From: JAAEQG01 sp023133475
GTDB taxonomy: Bacteria; Planctomycetota; Phycisphaerae; UBA1845
DNA: 45,009 bases
Assembly: GCA_030631415.1 (NCBI GenBank)
Contig: DAOVLE010000008.1
Location: 1-45,009, forward strand
Direction of reading: 5' to 3'
The notes beneath the pieces are model-generated. The model was given only the letters and a program-made list of their open reading frames with translations, had not been told where the DNA came from and did no database searches. This document shows positions 25,709-34,235 of the stretch, piece by piece. The number at the start of each line of letters is the position of its first letter. The stretch's first letter is position 1. A program made the translations under genes and the position numbers.

Positions 25709-27187
25709 TTATCGGGAGTGAATAGCCACCACCGGGGACGAACCTTGCACCACCCACGCATCCTTGTCGATCCGCTCGATGGCTGGGGGAAAGACCCACA
25801 CGTAACGCTCCGCCACCGGAACAGTGCCAGGCTTCTGATTGCCCGTGTGGGTGTCGATCCTGGGGTCAAACAGGCCTTCCATGTAGATTTCACAATCGAG
25901 CGTCAGGATGGCTTCCTGCGTTGCCGAGGGGTCGTCGTCGAACCGGTCGTCATCGAATCCGTCATCCTTCATCCGCCGTTTGGCCACCTTGTACACGTTG
26001 CCGTTGATACTGTCGATGAATTGCGTGCCCGGCGGGAAGAACTCGCGGTAGTCCTCACTCGCCGCGTTCACTTCGACCAGAACCTCGCTGGGCACTCCGC
26101 GAGGCACCACGTCACTCCTGTTAGCCATAGCGGCGGCTGGGGGCGGGTTCGACGGAACACGGAAATTCAAGCACCGGTTGGCGGGATTATTGATGTCCGG
26201 GTTGGGTGTTTTGATCGGCACCAGCCAGGGGCTGGGCAGCCTTACGTCATTGGGTTCGTCCGGTTCATGAGACAAGGCCTTGATTGCGTTCAACTTTTCC
26301 ATCGCCGCCGCGTCCTGGCGGATGAAACGCTGCCCCTTCCCTCGACGGAGAGTGACGTAGTACATGGTGAACAACCGCGACTTGCAGGCCGCTGCACGAC
26401 GCTGCTTGACAAACTTCGCCCACGGATGGGGATCGCTGTCGTCAACCTGAGGGTGCTGGATGGCTTCGTTCGAGCGGTGGAAAACCGCCCAGCAAAACCG
26501 TCGCGCCCCCAACCGCTCCAACCATGTGTCGATCCGGTCATCCGGCGGGGGCACCACATCCGGGTCGGGATAGGGGTCCATCGCGGGAAACACCCGCTGA
26601 TGCAACAGCACCTGCGGGGTGTCATACCATTGCCCGAGGTATTTTTCGAGGTCCGGATCCTCGGATAAATCGTAACTCTTCTCCGGGATACGGACATTCA
26701 TCAATCGCCAACCTTCGTCGGGGATGATTACTTCCGGATCACTCGCACTTGGTATGGTTGTCAACATGTTCTCGGTGGTCAGAAAGTGAACGAACGTGTC
26801 GCTATACGCAATGGCAATTGCAATTGCATTATCGTTTCCCGTCTCCACCACATAGTCGCCGGCGAAGCTGGTGTAGTTATTTATGATGGGCGGGTCTGGT
26901 GACAGATCGCTCTCCTCCGGGCTGTCCACCCTGGTGAGCAGCTTGACCGTCACGCTTGCGGTTTCGGCACAACTGATCGCCGTGGTATATTCCGAAAGGT
27001 CGCGGGCTTTGCCCCAGGCGATCGGGAACATCGAAGCCACCAACAACAGCCCCATACCCAGAATCGCAATGGCAATCATCAACTCCGCCAGGGAGAACGC
27101 CCTGGTGTTGTGGGCAGCCAATGGCCCTCGTTGCCGCGGCGGCACACGTCGCTTTTCGCCCCGGGTTGTCAAACCGGATTCCGTCAT
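25709..27187 (-). CDS. GspI/PilV-like pseudopilin
   Basis: 492 residues. After a 29-residue basic leader the prepilin signal is RAFSLAELMIAIAILGMGLL, with cleavage expected after Ala rather than Gly and Glu5 kept, as in some PilV/GspI proteins. The soluble region is much larger than the usual ~120 residues and has Pro-rich and acidic segments without recognisable domains. The ATG overlaps the TGA of the upstream GspH-like gene (27184-27187), so the two are coupled. The last codons run to the edge of a GCCCTACAAC repeat. Confidence 0.8.
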   Translation of the reverse strand: MTESGLTTRGEKRRVPPRQRGPLAAHNTRAFSLAELMIAIAILGMGLLLVASMFPIAWGKARDLSEYTTAISCAETASVTVKLLTRVDSPEESDLSPDPPIINNYTSFAGDYVVETGNDNAIAIAIAYSDTFVHFLTTENMLTTIPSASDPEVIIPDEGWRLMNVRIPEKSYDLSEDPDLEKYLGQWYDTPQVLLHQRVFPAMDPYPDPDVVPPPDDRIDTWLERLGARRFCWAVFHRSNEAIQHPQVDDSDPHPWAKFVKQRRAAACKSRLFTMYYVTLRRGKGQRFIRQDAAAMEKLNAIKALSHEPDEPNDVRLPSPWLVPIKTPNPDINNPANRCLNFRVPSNPPPAAAMANRSDVVPRGVPSEVLVEVNAASEDYREFFPPGTQFIDSINGNVYKVAKRRMKDDGFDDDRFDDDPSATQEAILTLDCEIYMEGLFDPRIDTHTGNQKPGTVPVAERYVWVFPPAIERIDKDAWVVQGSSPVVAIHSR

Positions 27188-28200
27188 TCGTTTTCACCTA
27201 TGGGGCCTTGAAGAACCGCACCGCTCAAACGGTCAATATAAAGCGGTCGGCCTTGGCCCAGGAGATACTCACCTTTGAACGTTTGCCCGTCCTCATAAGG
27301 CATGTCCGCCAGGACACTCTCGTCATAAACAAGCAACCCGTCCACGCTGGTGAAATTGATCGCGTTGGGCACCGGCTGGTCGCTGGCGTCCATCTCGACG
27401 ATCATGTCGTAGAGGGTCTTGTCGCCGGGGTCGAGTTTCTTTCGCGTGTTCTCGTCGTGCACGTAGTAGTGGGTCGGATCATCCACACGCAGCTTCGTGT
27501 AATACCCTGTTCGCACCGCGAAATGGTCCAAGGAACCCGGCTTGCGCAAAGCCACGTCGTGGATCAGCACGTCGCGCCCGACGATCAGCTTGCCGTCCGC
27601 CCCGAAGAGGACGGTGAAGAAGTTGCGGTGCCGAGGCCAATCACTTTCGGAAACCTGATTGAAGTGGTCGTGGGCGATGTCGCTCTCGGGCCACCGTGCA
27701 CTATCGACGATGTTCCGCGGAGCCACCCGGATGGGGACGGGCAGTTCGTACACCTCACCCTCCACCGGGCGGAAGCGATGCTCCGCCATCAAATCCGTAA
27801 TGCAATCGGTAATAGGGTCGGGCAAATCCGGAGCCTCAGTCAATCCGCAGTCAATCGAGTATTCGTGGCTGGCTTGGTCGCTGTTGGGCGGGTCCGCCAC
27901 GATGGGCATGATCATCTGCCGCCGGGTCAGCGGATCGATGTAGAAAAACAAACCACGCTCGGAGGTATTAAGAGCCTTGGCCCGAGTGGAGGTCAGCACC
28001 CCGTGGAGGATGGTCAGCGTCTGAGCCAGCTTACGCTCCTGCCACGTGCTGGTAAAGCTAGGCAACGCCATCGCCAAAAGCAGCGCAATAATCACCACCA
28101 CGGTCAACATCTCGACCAGTGTAAAACCGGGACGGATGGAATGGCGGGCAGCACCATGAATCCAATGTTCTCGCTCTTGCTCGTAATTTCCTGCTGACAC
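27184..28200 (-). CDS. GspH/FimT-like pseudopilin
   Basis: About 338 residues if the GTG at 28200 is used. It starts VSAGNYEQEREHWIHGAARH, and the prepilin signal RPGFTLVEMLTVVVIIALLL follows. GGAGG lies about 15 bases ahead of that GTG, which is rather far, so the start is uncertain. The frame extends to 28458, but that part is made of a long palindromic repeat (28215-28429) and is unlikely to be native. After the signal helix, AMALPSFTSTWQERKLAQTL fits the GspH type. The rest is a long beta-rich soluble domain. Confidence 0.78.
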   Translation of the reverse strand: MSAGNYEQEREHWIHGAARHSIRPGFTLVEMLTVVVIIALLLAMALPSFTSTWQERKLAQTLTILHGVLTSTRAKALNTSERGLFFYIDPLTRRQMIMPIVADPPNSDQASHEYSIDCGLTEAPDLPDPITDCITDLMAEHRFRPVEGEVYELPVPIRVAPRNIVDSARWPESDIAHDHFNQVSESDWPRHRNFFTVLFGADGKLIVGRDVLIHDVALRKPGSLDHFAVRTGYYTKLRVDDPTHYYVHDENTRKKLDPGDKTLYDMIVEMDASDQPVPNAINFTSVDGLLVYDESVLADMPYEDGQTFKGEYLLGQGRPLYIDRLSGAVLQGPIGENE

Positions 28201-28214
28201 GAGAGTTGCACTTA

Positions 28215-28429
28215 GCCTCCGGAGGAGGCGATGGAATATAGCCCAGGGCGAAGCAAAGCGAGCCCTGGGTAGGCTGCCCTTCCCGCCCAAAGCCCCCGGA
28301 GGGGGCGACGGAGCGCCGGACTCACCGCGGATTCCGTCGCCCCCTCCGGGGGCTCGGGGCGCACGGGACACCAACCCAGGGCTTGCTTCGCTTCGCCCTG
28401 GGCTATATTCCGTCGCCCCCTTTGGGGGC
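28215..28429. repeat. Nested long palindrome, 215 bp
   Basis: Outer arms at 28215-28270 and 28374-28429 share ATAGCCCAGGGCGAAGC with its complement and further matching sequence (about 50 bp with few mismatches). Each outer arm contains its own small hairpin (CCCAGGGC...GCCCTGGG). Inner arms at 28291-28312 and 28333-28354 are perfect over 22 bp (AGCCCCCGGAGGGGGCGACG...). It lies immediately upstream of the GspH-like gene and keeps its reading frame open. Confidence 0.9.
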
Positions 28430-28530
28430 TGAAAATGCGTCATCGTGTTCATGGACACGTATCCTTAAGTTCACGGTGTTAGATGGCGGCATTGGGTCTC
28501 AATGCTCAAACCCTCGACTCTCAAATTGAC

Positions 28531-29688
28531 TCACCTTACACCCTCGACGAGAGACATGTGCATGATCTTTTTCTGCACCGTTTCGTTCGAGTACACGTTA
28601 TCCTGATTCATCGGGTGGTCGAACGTATATTTAGGGTCCGGCTGCCCGAAATCATAGATCAGGTCCGGGGGGAAACCTTCGCCCACCCCTGCTTCCCTGA
28701 AATCCGCGGAGAACTGCTCAGGCCCGTCCGGCCCGTAAGAGACAAAAACCGGAACGTGGTTGCTCAGACTCAGCAAAGCCCGGCAGGTCCGCAACCGATC
28801 CCCCTCGGCCTGCACATTATTGTCGGTATCGCTGTCCCATACAGAGCGTAAGGAGGAAACGTCGCCCTTCATTTCCGCGGTAGCGAAGTATGCCACTGGC
28901 GTGCCCCAGGCATCCACGAAATAGTCCAGCGGCTCGTCCTCATCGGTGGTGAAAGCGTCATCACCGTCACGATTCAGATATTCACCGGGGACAGCAGGGT
29001 TACCGGGGTCAGCGGGGTCGGCGGCATGGCGGTGCTTGGGTTGGATGCGGTCGATCGTCGCCGCCGCCGCCTCGCTGTAGCAGCGGATGGCCAGAGCGAA
29101 GGCTTTGATGTCGCCGTAGTGCACTCCCTCGATCTCGTCGTCGTCGGGCAGCTTCACGAAGCATTTTTTGCCTCCGGGAGAAATCCGGATTATTTTTTTA
29201 TCTTGGGGAGGACGGGGAATCCCGATGTCTTCGACGAATCCGTCGAGTTCATCTGGTGGGTAATACCCATAGCGTGTTGTATACCTATGCACTTTGCCAA
29301 GCGGTTTCTCATCGGCGAATTGCCCGGCTGCCATGTGCAGGGTATTAAGCAATGCACTGGTCTCGCGGACCTTGGCCTTTTCCACCTGCGAACCGCCCAC
29401 CATTACAACCGCCCCGATCAAAATCACGATGATGGCAATCACCACCAATAGCTCGACCAACGTAAAGCCCGCCCTCGTAGGGTGGGTGGAGTCTCGCGCA
29501 GCGAGGCGGAACCCACCACACCGCTTAATAAGTCCAAAGTCCAAAGTCCAAAGTCCAAAGTCAGAAAGCAGCGGGACTTTGGACCTTGAACCTTGGACCT
29601 TGGACTTTGGACCTTGGACCTTGGACCTTGGACCTTGGACTTTGGACTTTGGACTTTGGACCAGGGACTTTGGACTTGGTCTACACAC
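28531..29688 (-). CDS. GspG-like pseudopilin with repeat-encoded leader
   Basis: 385 residues from a GTG at 29688 that has GGAGG 8 bases upstream. The prepilin signal RAGFTLVELLVVIAIIVILI starts only at about residue 72. Everything before it is translated repeat: heptanucleotide units give a degenerate 7-residue repeat (SKVQGPR, SKVQGPK, SKVQGSR), then the GTAGGGTGGGTGGA module gives CGGFRLAARDSTHPTR, which joins directly to the AGF of the cleavage site. Normal leaders are 5-25 residues, so either the peptidase tolerates this long tail or an internal start is used. The soluble part has FVDAWGTPVAYFATAE, typical of planctomycete GspG-like proteins. It follows another GspG-like gene in the same operon. 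Confidence 0.82.
   Translation of the reverse strand: MCRPSPKSLVQSPKSKVQGPRSKVQGPKSKVQGSRSKVPLLSDFGLWTLDFGLIKRCGGFRLAARDSTHPTRAGFTLVELLVVIAIIVILIGAVVMVGGSQVEKAKVRETSALLNTLHMAAGQFADEKPLGKVHRYTTRYGYYPPDELDGFVEDIGIPRPPQDKKIIRISPGGKKCFVKLPDDDEIEGVHYGDIKAFALAIRCYSEAAAATIDRIQPKHRHAADPADPGNPAVPGEYLNRDGDDAFTTDEDEPLDYFVDAWGTPVAYFATAEMKGDVSSLRSVWDSDTDNNVQAEGDRLRTCRALLSLSNHVPVFVSYGPDGPEQFSADFREAGVGEGFPPDLIYDFGQPDPKYTFDHPMNQDNVYSNETVQKKIMHMSLVEGVR
29477..29669. repeat. Composite repeat with ~13-unit GGACTTT/GGACCTT heptamer array
   Basis: GTAGGGTGGGTGGAGTCTCG at 29477, the AGTCCAAAGTCCAAAGTC block at about 29530, then from about 29573 a nearly unbroken run of 7-base units GGACTTT, GGACCTT and one GAACCTT. 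All of this lies inside the 5' part of the pseudopilin gene. It is the longest heptamer array in the window. Confidence 0.92.
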
Positions 29689-29702
29689 GTCACCTACCTC
29701 CT

Positions 29703-30833
29703 TTACCTGTTTCCGAAGTTGGTAACGTCATCGGCGGTGCCATAAAAACCGTCCGTCCCGGCACTGATCAGCAGGAAGCTGTTCTTGTTGAGTGGTGTTG
29801 GTCTGCCGGTCACGCTCTTGTCCAGGATGTACTGCTCGAAGGAGTTGGCATACTTGGCCAGAAAGCTGTCTGATGCCGGATCAAGCTGTGCAGGGCTGGC
29901 CGCCGGCTCCAGGTCCGAGGTGAAGTACGCCAATGGGTGGCCCATCGCAGCAGCTCCTCCCTTGCCTGGGTATAGCCCCTCGAAGTTGGCAATGACGCTG
30001 CCGTTTTGGGCGGTCTTGCCGATAATGGCCAGATTGTCGTACGGATCGTAGATGCCCGGCATTTTTGGGTTAGTGGTGGGGATAATGGCTCTGGCACCGC
30101 GGCGGGCGCGGTAGTAAAGAATCGGATAACCCCACTGGTCCGTAAACACCTTGTGCTTGTAGTCACCCCCATCCAGAGTGTCACCCCAGCCGAGGGAGGA
30201 TGGGGGCTCACGAATGATCCCCTTGCCGACCAGTTCGCCGACCGACTTGATGCTTTTGAGCAAAGGGTCGCTCTCGGCGAAAGGCCCGTAGCGCGTGACC
30301 ATCGGTTCGCCGGCTGGGAGATCGCCTGGGTTGCCTTCAGATATGGCATAAGCATCATCCACCCCAAAGTCGTCGGACCATTTGTCATCGCCGTTGATAT
30401 CCACAAACCCCGGTGTCCCCAGCCCATCCGCCCCGTTCAACGCATAAACCAGCAAGCTTGCCCCGGCGGTGTGATGCAAAATGGCACCTGAATTGGGGAG
30501 CCCGCTCGGCAATGGCAGCGGGTCGGCGATCTGGTCGGATGGAGGGTCCAAGGTCGGATCGTCGTCCGACTTCGAAGGCGGATACGATCCGCCCAGACTC
30601 GACTCGGTCTTGTAGGATTCCAGACCCGTGGTCAGCCCGGCGATCTGCGATTGGGTGGCGACCGCCTTGGCACGGTCTCGCACACCGGACAGGCTGGGAA
30701 CCAAAATGGCCAGCAAAAGCCCGATGATCCCCACCACCACCAACAACTCGATCAGGGTGAAACCACGCCGAAAACCGGAACACCGTTCGCCACCGACCTG
30801 TTTGACCAGAGTTTGTTCACGCATGTTTAACAT
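29703..30833 (-). CDS. GspG-like major pseudopilin
   Basis: 376 residues. A 27-residue leader rich in basic residues is followed by RRGFTLIELLVVVGIIGLLL, a textbook prepilin cleavage and methylation site with Glu5. Then LVPSLSGVRDRAKAVATQSQ forms the amphipathic helix. The soluble domain contains KVFTDQWGYPILYYRARRGA, the 'DxWGxPxxY' strand seen in GspG-type pseudopilins. It has an insertion-rich middle and is over twice the usual GspG length. It is the first pseudopilin gene after the PilC/GspF gene. Start: ATG at 30833, with GGAG about 12 bases upstream; a second in-frame ATG lies 9 bases on. Confidence 0.85.
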   Translation of the reverse strand: MLNMREQTLVKQVGGERCSGFRRGFTLIELLVVVGIIGLLLAILVPSLSGVRDRAKAVATQSQIAGLTTGLESYKTESSLGGSYPPSKSDDDPTLDPPSDQIADPLPLPSGLPNSGAILHHTAGASLLVYALNGADGLGTPGFVDINGDDKWSDDFGVDDAYAISEGNPGDLPAGEPMVTRYGPFAESDPLLKSIKSVGELVGKGIIREPPSSLGWGDTLDGGDYKHKVFTDQWGYPILYYRARRGARAIIPTTNPKMPGIYDPYDNLAIIGKTAQNGSVIANFEGLYPGKGGAAAMGHPLAYFTSDLEPAASPAQLDPASDSFLAKYANSFEQYILDKSVTGRPTPLNKNSFLLISAGTDGFYGTADDVTNFGNR

Positions 30834-30871
30834 CTTGCTCTCAACTCCTACATCTCCGCGGCAATTCCCAA

Positions 30872-30936
30872 TGTAGCGTCACCCCTTGTGGGTGACGAAA
30901 AACACGGGTGCGCCGCCCACAAGGGGCGACGCTACA
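30872..30936. repeat. TGTAGCGTC...GACGCTACA hairpin
   Basis: A 65-bp inverted repeat (TGTAGCGTCACCCCTTGTGG and GCCCACAAGGGGCGACGCTA) in the short gap between the PilC/GspF and GspG-like genes. It could form a strong RNA stem-loop within the operon message. There is no run of T after it, so a simple terminator is not indicated. Confidence 0.75.
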
Positions 30937-30983
30937 GACTAAACTGACAAGCCCTAAAGCGGTGGCCCACCCACTGGATTCGA

Positions 30984-32240
30984 TCAGCCCGAAACCGACT
31001 CGATCAACGAGACCAACGGCAAAAACAAAGCCACAACGATGAAGCCGACCAACGTACCCAGGCAAACCACCAGTATCGGCTCCAGCAGCGACACCAGGCT
31101 TCCGACCAAGATGTCCACCTCTTCGTCGTAGTTGTCCGCCACTTTCATGAGCATCTTATCGAGGTCGCCGGTCTCCTCGCCGACGTCGATCATGTTCACC
31201 ACAATGGAATCACACACCTTGCTGCTACGTAGCGGGTTGGCAAAACTGTCCCCCTCGCGAATGGCATCATGCACCGAGCCCAAAGCCCGGGCGTAGACCT
31301 CGTTGCCTGACGTATCCTTTGTAATGTTGATGGCTTCGAGAATGGGGACGCCGGCATTGATCAGCGTGCCCAGCGTTCGGGTGAACCGCGCAACCGAGGT
31401 CTTCTCCAGAATCTGCCCCAGCACCGGTATCTTCAGGCTGGCTGCATCCGCCACGTACCGCCCGCCTTTGGACTGTCGGACCAACTTGAGCACCAACACC
31501 AAAGCTATAGGGCTGACCAGAAGCACCGCCCAGCCCGGTGGAGAGGCCTTCACAAACCAGTTGGCGACGCCGATCAGCATCTTGGTGACACTAGGCAGCG
31601 TGGTGCCGAAGTCCCGGAAGATTTCCTCAAACTTGGGCACCACCACGATCATGATGCCCGCAACGATCCCCACCGCAAAGCTGATCACGCAGATCGGGTA
31701 GACCATGGCACCGGTCACCTTGCGCTTGAGCCGCTGCGACTTCTCCATGAACTCAGCCAACCGCTGCAGGATGACGTCCAACACACCACCCGTCTCCCCG
31801 GCAGCCACCATGTTCACATAAAGCCGATTGAATCCCTTGGGATGCTTGGCAAACGCCTCCGAGAGTGTCGCCCCACCTTCGACGTCGTCCGCTACGTCGT
31901 GGAGGATGTTGCGCATCAGGCCGGGCTTTTGCTGCTCATGGAGGATTTGCAGACTGCGGAGGATCGGCAGGCCCGCGTCTTGTAGGGTGGAGAGCTGGCG
32001 GGTGAACTGCACGACGGTCTTTTGCCCGACCTTCCCGAATGCAATAGTGCCGCCGCCCTTTTTCTTCTTTCCGGCAACCGCCTCACCCGGTTTCTTCTTG
32101 CCACCTTTCTCGCGGATGCGGGTGGGGAACAGGCCTAGGTTGCGAATCTTGGACAAGGCTTCCTCGCTGGAAATAGCACTCACCTCAGCCTTGACCGACT
32201 GCCCGTCCCGGTTCATCGCCTCATATGTGAAAGTGCCCAT
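30984..32240 (-). CDS. Inner-membrane platform protein PilC/GspF
   Basis: 418 residues, normal family length. It starts MGTFTYEAMNRDG, a typical PilC/GspF opening (the ATG at 32240; six codons further upstream are also open). A Lys/Gly-rich linker (about 50-75) leads to two T2SSF domains: first FTRQLSTLQDAGLPILRSLQ, second FTRTLGTLINAGVPILEAIN. Membrane helices include YPICVISFAVGIVAGIMIVV, AVLLVSPIALVLVLKL and the C-terminal ILVVCLGTLVGFIVVALFLP. This protein couples the cytoplasmic ATPases to pilin insertion and extraction. It sits directly after the PilB-like gene in the transcription direction. Confidence 0.93.
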   Translation of the reverse strand: MGTFTYEAMNRDGQSVKAEVSAISSEEALSKIRNLGLFPTRIREKGGKKKPGEAVAGKKKKGGGTIAFGKVGQKTVVQFTRQLSTLQDAGLPILRSLQILHEQQKPGLMRNILHDVADDVEGGATLSEAFAKHPKGFNRLYVNMVAAGETGGVLDVILQRLAEFMEKSQRLKRKVTGAMVYPICVISFAVGIVAGIMIVVVPKFEEIFRDFGTTLPSVTKMLIGVANWFVKASPPGWAVLLVSPIALVLVLKLVRQSKGGRYVADAASLKIPVLGQILEKTSVARFTRTLGTLINAGVPILEAINITKDTSGNEVYARALGSVHDAIREGDSFANPLRSSKVCDSIVVNMIDVGEETGDLDKMLMKVADNYDEEVDILVGSLVSLLEPILVVCLGTLVGFIVVALFLPLVSLIESVSG

Positions 32241-32261
32241 CTCTACGCCTCTCGACAAAAA

Positions 32262-32378
32262 AATGGAAAATTAAAAATTAAAAATTAAGAATGGGAAAGA
32301 TCGCGATGGTCTTCCATGTTTTCCATAATGTCTCCCATCCCCCCATTTTCAATTTTCCATTTTCAATTTTCCATTTCC
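32262..32378. repeat. AT-rich ATTTTCAATTTTCC runs
   Basis: Two converging AT-rich runs (AAAATGGAAAATTAAAAATT on the left; CCATTTTCAATTTTCCATTT, given in part, on the right) around a short unique centre form a loose inverted repeat. Related runs occur at about 236-271, 37570 and 44840. Located between the PilB-like and PilC genes. Confidence 0.7.
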
Positions 32379-32382
32379 TCAA

Positions 32383-34134
32383 CTATTCCTCGACGATGGT
32401 CTCTTTGACCACCTCGTCGATGGTGGTGATCCCGTCGTAGATGGCCATCAACCCACTGTCCCGCAACGGGCGCATCCCGGATTTCACCGCTTCATTCCGC
32501 AACACCGCCGTGGAGGCATGCCGCATGACCATATCCCGCAAACGATCATTGAACACCATCAGTTCGTAAATGCCCATCCGCCCGCGGTAACCGGTGTTGT
32601 TGCAATAGTCACACCCTTTACCGTAATAGAGCGTTCGGTCGCCGATGCTCTCCGGAGTCAACTCCAACTCCATCAAAAGTTCTTCTGTGGGGCTGAACTC
32701 GGATTTGCAATTAGCGCAAATCCGCCGGACCAGCCGTTGTGCGACAATCGCCTCAAGTGTCGCTGTAATCAAAAACGGCTCCAGTCCTAAGTCCAGCAAA
32801 CGCGCGATCGACGAAGGCGCGTCGTTCGTATGAAGCGTCGAGAAGACCAAGTGTCCGGTCAACGCTGCCTGCACCGCGATTTGGGCGGTCTCCAGGTCAC
32901 GAATCTCGCCCACCAGGATGATGTCCGGGTCCTGACGCAGGAAGCTACGCAGGGCACGGGCAAAGGTCAGTCCGATATCCGAGCGAATCTGAACCTGCAC
33001 CAGCCCGTCAATGTCATACTCGACCGGGTCCTCGGTGGTGAGAATCTTGACCTCGGGGGTGTTCAGTTCACGCAACGCGCCGTACAGGGTGGTCGTCTTT
33101 CCCGACCCGGTTGGGCCGGTGTTGATCACGATTCCGTTGGGCTTGCGCATCACTTGCCGAAAGGTCACCAGATCGTCGTCACGCAAACCCAGCTTGTCCA
33201 AATCCAGCGAAACGGCTGACCGATCCAACACACGCATAACCACGCTCTCGCCGAACATGGTGGGCAGCACCGACACACGCAGGTCGATCGGGTTCTTGCC
33301 CAACGACAGCTCGATACGCCCGTCCTGCGGCAATCTCCGCTCGGCGATGTCCAGGCTGGCCATCACCTTGATACGCGAGGCAATCGCCATCGAAATGTGG
33401 CGCGGCGGAGGCACCATGTCGTACAGAACACCGTCGATGCGGTAGCGCATCTTGAACTCTTCCTCGAACGGCTCGAAGTGGATGTCGCTGGCTTTGTCGC
33501 GGATGGCTTGCAGCAGAACCAGGTTGAGCAGCTTCTTGACCGGGTTGGCGTCGATCATCTCCTTGAGTTCCGCCAGGTCGATCGACTCGCCGCGCCCTTC
33601 AAACTGCGCCAGGGTCTCGTCCCCGGCGATTTCCTCGATCAGGTCCTGAATGGAGTCCTCGGCATCCTCGGGGTAGTAGCGTGATATGGCATCTTTCAGG
33701 GCACTTTCGGTGGTGATTGCCGGCTTCACCTCGACGCCAAGCAGGGTTTTGAGGTCGTCGGTGGCCTGAAAGTTGTCCGGGCTTGCCAAAGCCAGGGAAA
33801 CAAGATTACGGCCCTCGTCGTAGTCGAAAGGGCAAACCTGGTAGGTGTTGACCATCTGGGCCGGGATTATCTCGATCACTTTGTCCGGAATATCCATCGC
33901 AGCCAGATCGACAAACTCCATGCCGATCTGAGCAGCCAGGGCAAGATTGAGGTCCTCGTCGTCGATGTGCCCCAATTCCACCAGAATCTGCCCGATTGGG
34001 CCGCGGCGTTGCTTTTGGATTTCCAGCGCCTCATGGACCTCCGCCCGCCGAATACGGCCCATCTTTATCAAAATGCGACCGAGCTGACGCCCACGCAACT
34101 GCTCCACAGGCGGCATCTTGGGCTTGTCTGACAT
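32383..34134 (-). CDS. PilB/GspE assembly ATPase (second copy in cluster)
   Basis: 583 residues. The N-terminal MshEN-type region has RLRGRQLGR-like text (LRGRQLGRILIKMGRI) and SLALASPDNFQATDDL. The AAA+-like secretion ATPase core has YRIDGVLYDM, Walker A GPTGSGKTTTLYG (340-352), an Asp-box region (LTTEDPVEYDIDGLVQ), Walker B DIILVGEIRD (404-413) and a His box GHLVFSTLHTNDAP. The zinc-binding Cys pairs CANC and CDYC (before NNTGYRGRMGIYEL) mark it as PilB/GspE rather than PilT. It powers pseudopilus or pilus extension. It lies between pilT and the PilC/GspF gene. Confidence 0.93.
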   Translation of the reverse strand: MSDKPKMPPVEQLRGRQLGRILIKMGRIRRAEVHEALEIQKQRRGPIGQILVELGHIDDEDLNLALAAQIGMEFVDLAAMDIPDKVIEIIPAQMVNTYQVCPFDYDEGRNLVSLALASPDNFQATDDLKTLLGVEVKPAITTESALKDAISRYYPEDAEDSIQDLIEEIAGDETLAQFEGRGESIDLAELKEMIDANPVKKLLNLVLLQAIRDKASDIHFEPFEEEFKMRYRIDGVLYDMVPPPRHISMAIASRIKVMASLDIAERRLPQDGRIELSLGKNPIDLRVSVLPTMFGESVVMRVLDRSAVSLDLDKLGLRDDDLVTFRQVMRKPNGIVINTGPTGSGKTTTLYGALRELNTPEVKILTTEDPVEYDIDGLVQVQIRSDIGLTFARALRSFLRQDPDIILVGEIRDLETAQIAVQAALTGHLVFSTLHTNDAPSSIARLLDLGLEPFLITATLEAIVAQRLVRRICANCKSEFSPTEELLMELELTPESIGDRTLYYGKGCDYCNNTGYRGRMGIYELMVFNDRLRDMVMRHASTAVLRNEAVKSGMRPLRDSGLMAIYDGITTIDEVVKETIVEE

Positions 34135-34154
34135 CTACTGTGGCTCCATCAAAT

Positions 34155-34230
34155 AGTCCAAAGTCCCGAGTCCAAAGTCCAAAGTCAGAAACCGGCAGGA
34201 CTTTGGACCTTGGACTTTGGACTTTGGACC
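34155..34230. repeat. Heptamer array AGTCCAA/GGACTTT
   Basis: AGTCCAAAGTCCCGAGTCCA, the AGTCAGAAACCGGCAGGACT junction, then GGACCTT/GGACTTT units. It fills nearly the whole gap between pilT and the downstream PilB-like gene, and abuts the pilT stop. Confidence 0.9.
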
Positions 34231-34235
34231 AAAAC

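Noticed and set aside
27121..28197. 358-codon plus-strand frame
   Set aside because: Antisense to the GspH-like gene; no motifs.
29573..29669. Heptamer array as an origin iteron or CRISPR
   Set aside because: 7-base units without spacing, repeated in several gaps of the window and tied to the same junction motifs; no replication gene nearby.
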